64,000 nt of DNA from an uncultured Clostridia bacterium (GCA_910587195.1 CAJUKL010000008.1:1-64000); one strand, 5' to 3'; shown: positions 45,189-55,950, counted from the stretch's first letter. The notes: generated by a model from the letters alone, not told the origin. Program-made: numbers and translations.

Positions 45189-47658
45189 CAGTAATTTTAA
45201 TTACTTTTCCTCTATCATCTTTTTCATCACTACATTCTAATGTTACTGTAATATCATCTGTCAGCAATCCATTTTCCATATCTCTATAAGAAGTATAATC
45301 TCCTGTTACATCAATCGAAGTTCTTAATACTTCAATATCATCAAGAATCATATCATCTCTTGTTTCTATTTTCATGACTTTTCCATCTACAGAGAGCAAT
45401 TCTCCCTTTATTTCATAATAATAGGCTTCAATTTCTGTCACCTTGCCACTTTGAATAGTTAATACTGCTTTTAAAACAATATCTTTATCTCCTACTAAAT
45501 CCTCCAGTGTTTCAAACTTTCTTACGCGGCTGTCATTTAGATACATTTTTATGTCATCTACTTTATCAATGTCATATTTGCTTTTATCTTTTAAAGTGAT
45601 AGAACTTTCACTTAGTTTTGTAATGGTGCCTGTCACTTCTCTGCCATAAGAATCTCTTTCTGGAGATGCCTCAATTTTTACTACTTCATCATCTTCTATG
45701 TATAATGTAACAAAGAAATCATCATCATCGTCAGCAGCTTCGTCATAGGCTTTTTTTACTTTAGAATACGTACTATCTTCAAATTCGCCTTTGCTATTTT
45801 CCATATAGTATTTTGCTTTTCTGTCAATATCATAATTTTTTGCCTTTTCGTCATCTTCTTCCACACGAATTTCGTCCTCATTCATACGCAAAACTTTTCC
45901 ATCTACAGTATCATATTCTTCTTTATCCTCTAAATTTTTGCTTTCTAAAGAAGCATATAATTCCTTTACTTCCTCCTCCTCATCTAAATAGACTTTAATA
46001 TAAAAATCAGAGGGGTCTGTTTTTTCTTCTTCTCGATTAAATGCTTTTTGAATTTCTCTAAAGGTAGAACTATCTCCATCTAAATAATATTTTATATTAG
46101 AAGCAAAGTCATAAGATTCTCTTTTATTATCACTCTTTTTGCGTATCCTTACGCTTTCCTCATCTATAGAGGAAATAGTACCTGTAATCGTAGATTTGTT
46201 GTCCTCTTTTCCAAATTCATCTTCGGATACCATTACTTTTTTGACTCTATCTTTGCTATCTAAATAGTATTTTACATATAATGTTTCATCATCTATTCTT
46301 CTACGTATTCTGCTGACTGTGCTTTCTTTTCCTTCTAAATAAATATCTGGATTGCTTATCCATTCAAAATCTTGTGTTTTTGCATTTTTGCTTGCTTTTA
46401 CGCTCAATTCATCTTCTGAAATGCTAACTAAAATTCCTGTTGTTCCAGTTTCTTTTCCTTTTTTTGCATCTACAACAGTAATATTTTTGTCCTTATCTAA
46501 AGTCAAGGTAACATCTAAAGCATATTCTTCAAATTCCTCTAATAATTCTTTTTGAGAAATCTTTTTATTTTCCATTTTAATTTCAAAGTTATTGGAAAAA
46601 TAGTAACTTTCTGTACTTTTATCACTCTTTACAATTACCATTTTGCTTGAAGTAACATCTTCCACACTACCTTTTACTTCTGTTGTTGTAGGGGAAACAT
46701 CTTTTGTCAACCGAACTACAGTTGCTTTTGCGCCTGCATATTCTACAGAAACACCATCTCCAATTTCTATTGCAGAAATATTGATAACTTTTGTCGTATC
46801 TCCTTCATATAGCTTTGTGTCACTATCCACAATAAAGCCTTGTTTATCGCCTTTTTGTGTGGAAAGAGCAATCAATTTATTATTTCCATTTTGTTCCAAT
46901 GAAACAACAGTCCCAGAAACGAGAGCACTTGTTGTGCTAGGTGGTGTATTTGTGTTAGTATTTGTTGTATAAGCCTTCAAAACATCGTATGTTTTAGATA
47001 CTAATACGGCTGTTTCTGCCCGATTGATGGCTGCTTTTGGCGTAAAATTAGAATCCGTATCTCCCACCATAATATTTAGTCTTGCTAATAAATCAACATA
47101 AGGCACAGAAGTGGAAGCAATGCTATTTTTATCTTTAAATGTTAAAGCGGCGTTGGTACTTACATTATACAAATGGCTTAAAAACTTTCCAAAAATAACT
47201 GCAACACTTTCTCTACTGGCATAGTTATTGGTTACAACACCATTTTTTTTGGTAACAAATCTTGAAGCATCTGTCAAGGAAATAATATTATTTTCCAAAG
47301 CATAAGCCACACATTCATAAGCCCAAGCTGGTATATTATATCCTTGCATTACTTGTGTCCACCTTGCAACCATATCTGTACTAGTTTGTTTTAATTTTCC
47401 TGTTTTTTTCAGTAAAGCATATGCTAATTGTGTTGTTTCACAATAGGTAACATGGTCTTTTGCACGAAACATGCTTTTTCCTGTTTTAGCATCAATATCG
47501 CCTACCATTAAACCTAAATCAGATACTGTATTAATATATGTTACAGCGCCAGGCCATGGAACATTATTGATGTCAGCAAAACTTGCTCCATAACTTGTAA
47601 CAGAAAAATTCATAGATAAGATACAAGCTACTAATAAAATCGCTGTTTTCCGTTTCAT
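45175..47658 (-). CDS. S-layer homology protein with a seven-module repeat
   Basis: An 827-residue exported protein. A signal peptide (1-24) is followed by SLH-type domains (about 26-225) that bind the cell-wall polymer, then a Thr/Asn linker. Seven divergent modules of 75-95 residues begin near 248, 328, 407, 491, 585, 675 and 750, each opening with a G-[TSEK]-[VIL] strand and carrying YY/Y-L-acidic segments. The module is not one I recognise. The C-terminal modules are strongly acidic. Confidence 0.88.
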   Translation of the reverse strand: MKRKTAILLVACILSMNFSVTSYGASFADINNVPWPGAVTYINTVSDLGLMVGDIDAKTGKSMFRAKDHVTYCETTQLAYALLKKTGKLKQTSTDMVARWTQVMQGYNIPAWAYECVAYALENNIISLTDASRFVTKKNGVVTNNYASRESVAVIFGKFLSHLYNVSTNAALTFKDKNSIASTSVPYVDLLARLNIMVGDTDSNFTPKAAINRAETAVLVSKTYDVLKAYTTNTNTNTPPSTTSALVSGTVVSLEQNGNNKLIALSTQKGDKQGFIVDSDTKLYEGDTTKVINISAIEIGDGVSVEYAGAKATVVRLTKDVSPTTTEVKGSVEDVTSSKMVIVKSDKSTESYYFSNNFEIKMENKKISQKELLEEFEEYALDVTLTLDKDKNITVVDAKKGKETGTTGILVSISEDELSVKASKNAKTQDFEWISNPDIYLEGKESTVSRIRRRIDDETLYVKYYLDSKDRVKKVMVSEDEFGKEDNKSTITGTISSIDEESVRIRKKSDNKRESYDFASNIKYYLDGDSSTFREIQKAFNREEEKTDPSDFYIKVYLDEEEEVKELYASLESKNLEDKEEYDTVDGKVLRMNEDEIRVEEDDEKAKNYDIDRKAKYYMENSKGEFEDSTYSKVKKAYDEAADDDDDFFVTLYIEDDEVVKIEASPERDSYGREVTGTITKLSESSITLKDKSKYDIDKVDDIKMYLNDSRVRKFETLEDLVGDKDIVLKAVLTIQSGKVTEIEAYYYEIKGELLSVDGKVMKIETRDDMILDDIEVLRTSIDVTGDYTSYRDMENGLLTDDITVTLECSDEKDDRGKVIKITAKKD

Positions 47659-47749
47659 TTGGAATTCCTCCCTTGTGATTTTATTTTAATGATAACAGTT
47701 TATCATAATAAAGAGTAAAATAGTAGTATTTTTATGTTACATTTTTCTT

Positions 47750-48934
47750 TCAAAATGATTCTTTGACAATTATTTCCCTTGTTTCTACCGCTTTTTGAAT
47801 CAAAGAATCTAAATCTTCTAATTTATTTTCGATTGCTTCAATTACATTTGTTTTTGGTCTTGTTTCGGGATGTTTTGCCACAAATATAGTACAACAATCC
47901 TCATAAGGCTGAATGGATATTGCAAAAGTACCTATTTTTTTAGCTAAGTCCACAATTTCTTGTTTATCCATTCCAGCCAAAGGGCGAAGAACCGGCATAG
48001 TACAAACAGAATTAATCGCATGAATTGCCTGCAACGTTTGGCTTGCCACTTGTCCTACACTATCCCCTGTAATTAAAGCTAATGCATGATTTTGATAAGC
48101 AATTTGTTCTGCTGCTTTCATCATTGCTCTTTTTAAAAATATCGTTAACTTATCATGTGGAACACGTTCCAACAAATACAACTGTACTTCTGTAAAAGGA
48201 ATAATATGCAATTTTATCTCACCTGTAAAGCAAGCAATTCTTTGTGCTAAATCTTCCACTTTTTGCTTTGCCCATTCACTTGTATAAGGTGGACTATGAA
48301 AATACACACATTCTACAGCAATACCTCTTTTTGCCATAAGCCATGTTGCAACAGGGCTGTCAATTCCACCAGATAATAAAGAAATTCCTTTTCCAGAAGA
48401 ACCTGCTGGCAAGCCACCAAATGTTTTAATAATTTTTGAAAAAACATAAGCATCATTTCTTAATTCCACCCTTAATATAACATCTGGCTTATGCACATCG
48501 ACTGTTAAATTTTCCATTTTTTCTAAAAGATAACCACCGATGTCTGCTGCAATTTCTTTTGATGTCAAAGGATAGCGTTTATCTGCTCTTTTTACTTCTA
48601 CCTTAAAAGTAGTTTGTTGTTCGCTAAAAAATTCTTGCATATGATTCCATGCAACTTTTCTTAAATTTTTCATAGATTGGTCTGTTGTTTTGACCCCAGG
48701 ACAAACACCTACTAAACCAAATATTGGCACAATTTTAGGAATTATCTTATCATAATCCATTTCTCCGCTTCTATCTTCCACAATGAGCCTTCCTTGTTCT
48801 TTGACAATATAAAAATTTCCTTCTTTTTTTAAATTATTTCTCATTGTTTTAACAAGTTTCGAAATAAAGATAGGACGGTTATTTTTTCGCATAGCGACCT
48901 CACCGAATTTTACAATCAATACTTTTTCTTCCAT
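47750..48934 (-). CDS. thiI: tRNA 4-thiouridine synthase ThiI (no rhodanese domain)
   Basis: A 394-residue protein: a THUMP domain (about 60-165), then a PP-loop ATPase (SLLSGGIDSPVATWL) that adenylates tRNA U8. Sulfur comes from the neighbouring cysteine desulfurase, 45 bases upstream. The rhodanese domain of E. coli ThiI is absent, as in many Firmicutes. Confidence 0.95.
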   Translation of the reverse strand: MEEKVLIVKFGEVAMRKNNRPIFISKLVKTMRNNLKKEGNFYIVKEQGRLIVEDRSGEMDYDKIIPKIVPIFGLVGVCPGVKTTDQSMKNLRKVAWNHMQEFFSEQQTTFKVEVKRADKRYPLTSKEIAADIGGYLLEKMENLTVDVHKPDVILRVELRNDAYVFSKIIKTFGGLPAGSSGKGISLLSGGIDSPVATWLMAKRGIAVECVYFHSPPYTSEWAKQKVEDLAQRIACFTGEIKLHIIPFTEVQLYLLERVPHDKLTIFLKRAMMKAAEQIAYQNHALALITGDSVGQVASQTLQAIHAINSVCTMPVLRPLAGMDKQEIVDLAKKIGTFAISIQPYEDCCTIFVAKHPETRPKTNVIEAIENKLEDLDSLIQKAVETREIIVKESF

Positions 48935-48979
48935 ATAAATTCCTTTCTTTCCTAATAAAATGATAAAACAATATTCGTT

Positions 48980-50122
48980 TTATCTATTATATTTTCTTAA
49001 AAGTGGCACAATTTCCTTTAATTGTTTGAAACATTCCTTTGCTTCTTCCACTGTATTATATTGGCAAAAACTAAATCTAACAGCCCCTTCTATTTCTTCA
49101 AAAGGCAATCCCATTGCCGTCAATACTGGACTGCCTACCTTTTTTTTACTATCACAAGCAGAACCTGCAGAAACAAAAATATCTTTACTTTCTAGGGAAT
49201 GAAGCAATACCTCACTTCTTACCCCTTTAAAAGTCACATTTAAGACATAAGGACTACCCTCTTGCAAACTATCCCCATTGATTTGTACATTATCCATTTC
49301 TAGGATTCCTTCTGTTAATGTTTTTTTGATTTCCAAAACCGTTTCTTGATTTTTTTTCATATTTTGAAAACAAATATCTGCTGCAACACCAAGTCCTGCC
49401 ACTCCTGCACCATTTTCCGTACCAGAACGCTGTCCTTGCTGTTGTCCACCCCCTAAAATATAAGGTTTTGTTTTTACACCTTCCCTTTTATAAAGCATAC
49501 CAACACCTTTAGGGCCGTTAATTTTGTGACCACTCATTGTTAACAAATCTATTTTCATTTTTTCCACATCAATCGGATATTTTCCAAAGGCTTGTACTGC
49601 GTCCACATGAAATAGTGTATGTGGATTTTTTTGTTTTACTAACTTTCCAATTTTTTCTGCATCTTGTATGACACCTGTTTCATTATTTACTAAAATAATA
49701 CTAACAAGAATAGTATCCTCTCTGATAGCGTCCTGTAATTGTTGCAAATCAATTTTTCCTTTTTTATCTACTGGTAAAAAGGTAACATCATATCCCTTTT
49801 GTTGTAGTGCTTCCATAGGCTTTTTTACAGCAGGATGTTCAATTTTTGTTGTAATCAAGTGCCTTCCTCTATAACCTTCTGCTGTTCCAAAAATTGCCCA
49901 GTTATCTCCTTCTGTGCCACCTGAAGTATAAAAAATTTCTGTCGGTTTGCAATGAATCCCTCTACTTAAAATTTCTGTTGCTTTCCGAATTTCTTTTTCT
50001 ACCTGTAAACCTAATTTATTGATAGAAGCAGGATTTCCAAAATTATGACAAAGCATTTCTGTCATTTTTTCTGCCACTTCCTGAGAAGCTCTTGTTGTTG
50101 CTGCGTTGTCAAAGTAAATCAC
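48980..50122 (-). CDS. Cysteine desulfurase (NifS/IscS-like)
   Basis: A 380-residue PLP enzyme. The PLP lysine is in SGHKINGPKG and the sulfur-accepting Cys in SAGSACDS. Delivers sulfur to ThiI and perhaps to Fe-S assembly. GTG start after AGGAGGGA. The rsmE gene lies 12 bases upstream. Confidence 0.94.
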   Translation of the reverse strand: MIYFDNAATTRASQEVAEKMTEMLCHNFGNPASINKLGLQVEKEIRKATEILSRGIHCKPTEIFYTSGGTEGDNWAIFGTAEGYRGRHLITTKIEHPAVKKPMEALQQKGYDVTFLPVDKKGKIDLQQLQDAIREDTILVSIILVNNETGVIQDAEKIGKLVKQKNPHTLFHVDAVQAFGKYPIDVEKMKIDLLTMSGHKINGPKGVGMLYKREGVKTKPYILGGGQQQGQRSGTENGAGVAGLGVAADICFQNMKKNQETVLEIKKTLTEGILEMDNVQINGDSLQEGSPYVLNVTFKGVRSEVLLHSLESKDIFVSAGSACDSKKKVGSPVLTAMGLPFEEIEGAVRFSFCQYNTVEEAKECFKQLKEIVPLLRKYNR

Positions 50123-50134
50123 TTTCTATCCCTC

Positions 50135-50866
50135 CTATGTTATATTTTCCAATTCATAGATTAAAATTGCTGTAGTCACCATACCAGCGGTTTCTGTTCG
50201 TAATATTCTTTTTCCCAAAGTCACGGGTAACACATTATATTCTATTGCTTGTGTAATTTCTTCTGTTGAAAAACCACCTTCTGGCCCTATTAAAACACCT
50301 ATTGTTTTTCCTTTTACTTCTTTTATAAATTCTTTTAAAGTTCTTTGTTGTTCTTTTTCATAAGGTATAATTGCACTATCTAATTTTTGACATTCCTGCA
50401 GAGCTTCTTGAAAGGAAAGCACTTTTCCAATTTTAACAATTTTTCCTCGTCCACTTTGTTTTGCTGCTGCTTCGGCAATTTTCTGCCACCGCTCCAATTT
50501 TTTTTGTTCTTTTTTATCCAATTTTACAATAGAATGTTCCGTCGCAACCGGTACAATATAGTCTACCCCTATTTCTATACACTTTTGTATAATAAATTCC
50601 ATTTTATCTGCTTTTGGTAATCCTTGAAACAATGTAATTTTTACAGAAGGTTCTGCTTCACAAAAGTATTTTTCCAAAACATCTACAAAAATCCCATCTT
50701 TTTCTATGCAACGAATACTACAAATATAATCCATTCCTTCCCCATCACAAACAGTTAATTTTTCTCCTTCTTTCATGCGCAAAACTGTTTTAATATGTTT
50801 TGCATCTTCTCCTGTTATCATAACTTGATTTTCAATTTGTTGTTTTGTCACAAAAAATTTCGGCAT
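50135..50866 (-). CDS. rsmE: 16S rRNA m3U1498 methyltransferase
   Basis: A 243-residue SPOUT methyltransferase with the knot motif GVLIGPEGGFSTEEI and LGKRILRTETA. The ATG at 50866 follows AAGGAG at six bases; 21 more residues in the long frame overlap prmA and are rejected. prmA precedes it by 10 bases. Confidence 0.95.
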   Translation of the reverse strand: MPKFFVTKQQIENQVMITGEDAKHIKTVLRMKEGEKLTVCDGEGMDYICSIRCIEKDGIFVDVLEKYFCEAEPSVKITLFQGLPKADKMEFIIQKCIEIGVDYIVPVATEHSIVKLDKKEQKKLERWQKIAEAAAKQSGRGKIVKIGKVLSFQEALQECQKLDSAIIPYEKEQQRTLKEFIKEVKGKTIGVLIGPEGGFSTEEITQAIEYNVLPVTLGKRILRTETAGMVTTAILIYELENIT

Positions 50867-50876
50867 TTTTAACTCC

Positions 50877-51854
50877 TTATCCATAATAGCGAGATGCAAG
50901 AGCAACCCAATCTTTTTTATATTTGACATCTAATATTTCAAAATGATTTTTTTGCAACGCTTCTTTTACATCTTCTAATCGTTCTTTAATAATACCACTT
51001 GTAATAAAAATCCCATCTTTTTTGAGATACTCTGGCACCTGTTTGGAAAGTGCTATAATCACATCCGCTACAATATTTGCTTCTACTACATCATAATTTT
51101 TACCGCAATATGCTTTATGCAATTCTTTATGATGGATAATATTGCCTGCAATTACATGATAATTCGTTTTATCAATTCCATTTCTTTCTGCATTTTCATA
51201 GGCAACGTCCACCGCGTTTACATCAATATCGATTGCATCTGCACTTTTTGCACCCAATAACAAAGAAGCAATCGACAAAATACCACTACCACAACCAATA
51301 TCAAAAACAGTATCTTGATTTTTTACATATTTTTCTATCAATTCTATACATAACTGTGTTGTTTCATGTGTTCCTGTTCCAAAAATATGAGCAGGGTCAA
51401 TTTCCAATACAATTTTATTTTCAGACTCCGTCAATTCTTCCCAAGAAGGTTTTATCATTATTTTATCACCAATAGCAAAAGGTTTAAAATATTTTTTCCA
51501 ATTATTTGCCCAATCTTCTTCTTTAATATTTTTTACAGTTACTTTTAAAGTTCCTAAATCAAATTCTTTTTCCTGCTCTTTTAAATGGAGCAATGCACTT
51601 TTTATATCTGATAATTGTTCTTTTCCATACAAATTATCTCGAATAAAAAAAGTAATACCTGTAGATTGTTGTTTTTTTTGTTCTACTAATTCATCTTCAA
51701 TATAATCCCATTCTCGATTAGGATTTTGCAAAAATTCTTCAAAATCAGAAGTATCTTCTATCATCAATCCAGTTAAACCACATTGATATAGCAATCCGCT
51801 TACCAATTCCAAGCCAATTTGACTTGTTTCTACAAAAATCTCTATCCACTCCAA
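50877..51854 (-). CDS. prmA: Ribosomal protein L11 methyltransferase
   Basis: A 325-residue class I methyltransferase with motif I VFDIGCGSGILSIAS and the PrmA NPxY-like region around VEANIVADVI. TTG start after GGAGGAGA. With rsmE it forms a common Firmicute pair. Confidence 0.94.
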   Translation of the reverse strand: MEWIEIFVETSQIGLELVSGLLYQCGLTGLMIEDTSDFEEFLQNPNREWDYIEDELVEQKKQQSTGITFFIRDNLYGKEQLSDIKSALLHLKEQEKEFDLGTLKVTVKNIKEEDWANNWKKYFKPFAIGDKIMIKPSWEELTESENKIVLEIDPAHIFGTGTHETTQLCIELIEKYVKNQDTVFDIGCGSGILSIASLLLGAKSADAIDIDVNAVDVAYENAERNGIDKTNYHVIAGNIIHHKELHKAYCGKNYDVVEANIVADVIIALSKQVPEYLKKDGIFITSGIIKERLEDVKEALQKNHFEILDVKYKKDWVALASRYYG

Positions 51855-51878
51855 AAAATCTCCTCCTATTCTAAAGAT

Positions 51879-52145
51879 TAAAACCTTGAGGACTTTGTTC
51901 TCAAACTCCTACAAGTTTTTTGAAAAAAGCTTGACCAAAAACTTCATCCTTTTCACACTATACAAATTTTAAATTTTAACCAATGGTGCTCTGTTCTTGT
52001 TCAACCACAACAACCATTCAACTGCAACACACAACAGCGAAACGCTAGTTGTCTACACTTCGTTTCGGTCGGTGCAGAACAAACGTCCACCGGACGTTTT
52101 GCACCGCACAAAAGTTCTTTGCTACCTTTCTTTCAAGAAAGTAAG
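51879..52145 (-). repeat. Interspersed hairpin repeat, copy R10
   Basis: Fills the gap between prmA and the nucleotidyltransferase. Its CTTACTTTC end lies 28 bases from the latter's stop. Includes the GAACAAACGTCC...GGACGTTT hairpin. Confidence 0.85.
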
Positions 52146-52172
52146 AGGCCGCCGAAAACGACAGCCTGATTG

Positions 52173-52907
52173 TTATTTTTGAAATAATTTCTGTACTTCT
52201 TCATAGCTTTCCAGTGTTCCTATATCATAACATTCACCTGGAAAAGTGTAAGCATACACTTCTTTTTGTTTGTATAGCCACGCTGGAAAATTACCTGGTG
52301 CATCTGGATTATTTCCTTCTGCTAAATATTGTTTAAAAAGAGGTACTGTATCTTTTTTATAAAAATAACTAGCAAAAACAACCGTATTTGATTTTGGCTG
52401 TTCTGGTTTTTCTTCAATTTCCAATACTTTTCCTTCCTTATCTAATAAAGCAATTCCAAAATTTTTTAAAGTTGCTTTGTCGTCCCATACTCTTACACAA
52501 ACACAGTCCCTATTTTTTTGTTTATAAAAATCATAATATTTTTCCAAAGGATACGTAAAAAAGTTGTCCCCTGCAATCACAAGCAGTTCATCATCAATTT
52601 TCATTTTTTCAATTACAAATAAAATATCTCCAATGGCACCCTTTCGATTTTCTTCACTTGTTGTACCATCATCTAAAACCGTAATCTTTGCTCTGCTCAT
52701 TGTTTCATTTTTCCAACCAGCAAAAGTATCTATAAATTTATGGTTTGTTATCACATAAATTTCATCTACTTCCTCAATGGTATTAATTTGTTCTGTAATA
52801 TAGTTAATAATTGGTTTATTATTGATTGGCAATAATGCTTTTGGTCTATTTTTTGTCAGAGGATATAACCTAGTTGCATAACCAGCCGCTAATATAATTG
52901 CTTTCAT
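52173..52907 (-). CDS. Sugar-phosphate nucleotidyltransferase
   Basis: A 244-residue protein with LAAGYATRLYPLTKNRPKALL (GxGxRL-type nucleotide loop) and the DNFFTYP metal site. Makes NDP-sugars for surface glycans. ATG at 52907 after AGAGGAGGC. Confidence 0.9.
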   Translation of the reverse strand: MKAIILAAGYATRLYPLTKNRPKALLPINNKPIINYITEQINTIEEVDEIYVITNHKFIDTFAGWKNETMSRAKITVLDDGTTSEENRKGAIGDILFVIEKMKIDDELLVIAGDNFFTYPLEKYYDFYKQKNRDCVCVRVWDDKATLKNFGIALLDKEGKVLEIEEKPEQPKSNTVVFASYFYKKDTVPLFKQYLAEGNNPDAPGNFPAWLYKQKEVYAYTFPGECYDIGTLESYEEVQKLFQK

Positions 52908-52938
52908 GAAAAGCCTCCTCTTTTTCTTATATGAATCA

Positions 52939-53898
52939 TCACTTTTTAAAATAAACATCATAAATATTTTGTAAGTTTTCTGGTAAGGGTGCTGTCCATT
53001 CCTTGCCCATTAAATAAGCTAATGCTCCTTCCTCTTGCTGCCATACCATACGATATGCGTGTAAAAATTGATTTGTTAATTTTTTTGCAAATTGTCTATT
53101 CCACTGTTCATCACCATATTTTCTGTCACCAGCAATACAATGTCCTGCTTTTTGCATTTGCGCTCTAATTTGATGTGAACGTCCTGTAACTAAATCAATT
53201 TGTAATAAAGTCATATTTTCTGTGGTAGCAATCGGCTGATATTTTGTCACAATTTTTTTGCTTCCTTGTATGTTATTTTCATACAATGTTACTTGATTTT
53301 TTTCTTCATCTTTTTTTAAATAGCTAACAAATTCCCCAGATACTTCGATTTTTCCTTTTACCAATGCTATATAATACTTATTTATTTTTCTGTTCGCAAT
53401 CGCCTCATTGACAGCTTGTACTGCCTTTAAATTTTTGCCAGCAATCACAATGCCACTTGTATTTCTATCTAAGCGGTTACAAATAGCTGGTAAAAAGGTA
53501 CTTTCTTTTGTAAACTGCTCTTTTTGATAAAGATAGTATAGTATTTGGTCAATCAATGTTTCCTTATCTCCACTTTTTTGCGGATGCACCAGAAGTCCTG
53601 CTGGTTTAGAAACCACCAGCAGGTTTTCATCTTCATATATAATGTCAAAGTGCTTTTTTGCTTGAGCAATCGTTTTTTGTTCCATAAAATTTTGCATGGT
53701 TTCTTCCGAGAGATAAAGTTGTAAAATATCCCCTTTTTGAAGGATTTCATTTCCTTCTCCTTTTTTACCATTATATTTAATTCTTTTTTTTCTTAACATT
53801 TTATAAAGAAAACTTTTGGGTGCTTTATGAAAATACTTCATCAAAAATTTATCAAGTCTTTGATTTTGTTCTTGTTCTGTAATTTTAATTTCCTTCAA
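52939..53898 (-). CDS. RluA-family pseudouridine synthase
   Basis: A 319-residue protein with an N-terminal S4 RNA-binding domain (about 12-70) and a synthase core whose catalytic Asp is in NRLDRNTSG, followed by GRSHQIRAQM. It most likely modifies 23S rRNA (RluC/RluD-type). TTG start after AAAGGAGG. Confidence 0.92.
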   Translation of the reverse strand: MKEIKITEQEQNQRLDKFLMKYFHKAPKSFLYKMLRKKRIKYNGKKGEGNEILQKGDILQLYLSEETMQNFMEQKTIAQAKKHFDIIYEDENLLVVSKPAGLLVHPQKSGDKETLIDQILYYLYQKEQFTKESTFLPAICNRLDRNTSGIVIAGKNLKAVQAVNEAIANRKINKYYIALVKGKIEVSGEFVSYLKKDEEKNQVTLYENNIQGSKKIVTKYQPIATTENMTLLQIDLVTGRSHQIRAQMQKAGHCIAGDRKYGDEQWNRQFAKKLTNQFLHAYRMVWQQEEGALAYLMGKEWTAPLPENLQNIYDVYFKK

Positions 53899-53913
53899 AA
53901 AGTGCCTCCTTTA

Positions 53914-55018
53914 TTAGCTATGAATCCATGCTAAATATGCACTAATAAAATTATCAATGCCACCATCCATAACAGCCTGCACATTTCCTGTTTCTTCTGC
54001 CGTTCTATGGTCTTTTACCATGGTATAAGGCATAAAGACATAGGAGCGAATTTGACTGCCCCAGCCAATTTCTTTTACGTCACCACGAATTTCTGCTAAT
54101 TTTTTCATTTGTTCCTCAATTTTCAAAGAAAGCAACTTACTTTTTAACATTTTCATGGCTCTGTCCTTATTACTAAATTGACTTCTTTCATCTTGACACT
54201 GTACCACAATGCCAGTTGGATTATGTGTAATACGAATAGCAGAAGATGTTTTATTAACATGCTGTCCACCTGCACCACTTGCGCGGTAGGTATCTACACG
54301 AATATCCTCTGGATTGATTTCAATTTCTGTATCATTTTCAATTTCCGGCATAACATCACAAGATGCAAAAGAAGTATGTCGTCTGCCAGAACTATCAAAA
54401 GGAGATACTCTGACTAGTCGATGGATTCCTTTTTCAGATTTTAAATAGCCATAGGCATTTTCTCCATTTACCTGTATGGTAACAGATTTTAGTCCAGCCT
54501 CATCACCATCTAAAATATCTAGTATTTCCACTTGAAACTCATTTTTATCTGCCCATTTTGTATACATACGGAAAAGCATATTTGTCCAGTCGCAAGCCTC
54601 CGTACCACCTGCACCAGAGTGCAAGGTAACAATGGCATTATTTCTGTCATACTCTCCATCTAGCAAAGTAGAAATTTTTAAATTATCATACTCTGCTATA
54701 AAAGCATCTGTCAATTCCTGCACCTCTCCAATAATGCTTGCATCATCTTCTTCCGTACCCATTTCAATGAGCGTCAAAATATCTTCATACTGTGTAACAA
54801 GTGTTTCATATCTGCCTACTTTATTTTTTAATGCTTTGAGTTGTCTTAATACTTTCTGACTTTTTTCCATATCTGCCCAAAAGTCTGGGTCAGCGGATAT
54901 TTCTTCTAATTCTGTTATTTTCCCCTTTGCGCCAGCGACGTCAAAGTGAAGCCCCCATTTCCTCTAATTTTTCGTCATATGCAGAAAGCGATAAACGAAT
55001 TTGTTCTAATTCAAACAT
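53914..55018 (-). CDS. prfB: Peptide chain release factor 2 with programmed +1 frameshift
   Basis: The ATG is at 55018. Codons MFELEQIRLSLSAYDEKLEE MGASL reach an in-frame TGA (54941-54943) in the canonical CTTTGAC context. GGGGG upstream may act as the internal Shine-Dalgarno. The +1 frame continues as DVAGAKGKITELEE to 53914. The catalytic GGQ (SGAGGQHVNKT) and the codon-recognition SPF (SPFDSSGRR) are present. RF2 recognises UGA, so low RF2 favours the shift. Confidence 0.95.
54934..54952 (-). promoter_or_regulatory. prfB autoregulatory frameshift site
   Basis: CTT TGA C with GGGGG a few bases upstream on the minus strand. Confidence 0.9.
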
Positions 55019-55162
55019 AAAAAATCATCTCCTTAAAATTTTATCAAATTCTTTTCAAAAACATTTTTTATTTTCTTTTGGCTCAACAAAATGATACAAT
55101 ATTATAAATATAAAAGCAACAAAAAAGAGATATTTTTCCACACAGAAAAATATCTCTCCTGA

Positions 55163-55801
55163 TTATCTTTTTCTAAAATGCTTATCATAATGCACAGAAA
55201 GCCAACGCAATACTTCTTCTACATTATTTTGCTTTATATTAGAAAGTATCATTTGATGTTCTTCTATACTTTTTTGACAATCTCTAATGCCATGTTGATT
55301 ATTATGCAGTATCATCAAATAAAATACGTCCTCTATTCTTTCATAAATCGAAAGGAAATATTTATTTTGTGATACAAATATAATACTTTTATCAAAAAGG
55401 ATAGACTGTTGTACCAATTCATGAAAATTATGAGATTCTAAGGCATTATATTGCAATGTAATATGTCGTTCCATATGTTGTACAATTTCGTCTGTTTTTC
55501 CTAATTCCACACAAAGTAAATAGCCTCCACGCAACATAGCACAAAGAGTCTGTGCAATTTCTACAAAACTTTCTTCTGTAAAAGAAACCACTCTTGCGCC
55601 ATTGTTTGGTATTGTCACAATCAATCCATCTCTTGCTAAAAGCATGAGTGCTTCTCTTATGGGAGAATTACTGACTTGTAATTCTGCCGCCAATGCATCA
55701 ATATTAATTTTTTCGCCCAGTTGATAATGCTGGTGAAGTATTTTGTGTTTGATGACATTATAAACTTGTTCTTTTATGGTAATTCTGCTGACTGCATCCA
55801 T
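55163..55801 (-). CDS. GntR/FCD transcriptional regulator
   Basis: A 212-residue protein. The winged helix has EKINIDALAAELQVSNSPIREAL, followed by an all-helical FCD domain with metal-binding His/Asp positions. Such repressors usually sense organic acids. The CoA-transferase gene lies upstream on the same strand. AGGGGAG precedes the ATG. Confidence 0.9.
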   Translation of the reverse strand: MDAVSRITIKEQVYNVIKHKILHQHYQLGEKINIDALAAELQVSNSPIREALMLLARDGLIVTIPNNGARVVSFTEESFVEIAQTLCAMLRGGYLLCVELGKTDEIVQHMERHITLQYNALESHNFHELVQQSILFDKSIIFVSQNKYFLSIYERIEDVFYLMILHNNQHGIRDCQKSIEEHQMILSNIKQNNVEEVLRWLSVHYDKHFRKR

Positions 55802-55877
55802 TCAGGTTTTCTCCCCTTTTCATCACTTGTATGTGATTGGATTATATACCATTTTAAACACAGTGTCAAAGCAATTA

Positions 55878-55910
55878 TGCATATTATAAAACATTTTGGC
55901 ATAATATACA
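55878..55910. promoter_or_regulatory. Candidate GntR operator
   Basis: TGCATATTAT and ATAATATACA form an inverted repeat (9 of 10) spaced by 13 bases, upstream of the GntR gene. Confidence 0.4.
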
Positions 55911-55950
55911 AAAATTCCTTTTTTTATCAGTAATACAAAAAATTACAATA

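Noticed and set aside
54870..55018. Separate small ORF before prfB ending at TGA
   Set aside because: It is the first 25 codons of prfB ahead of the programmed frameshift.
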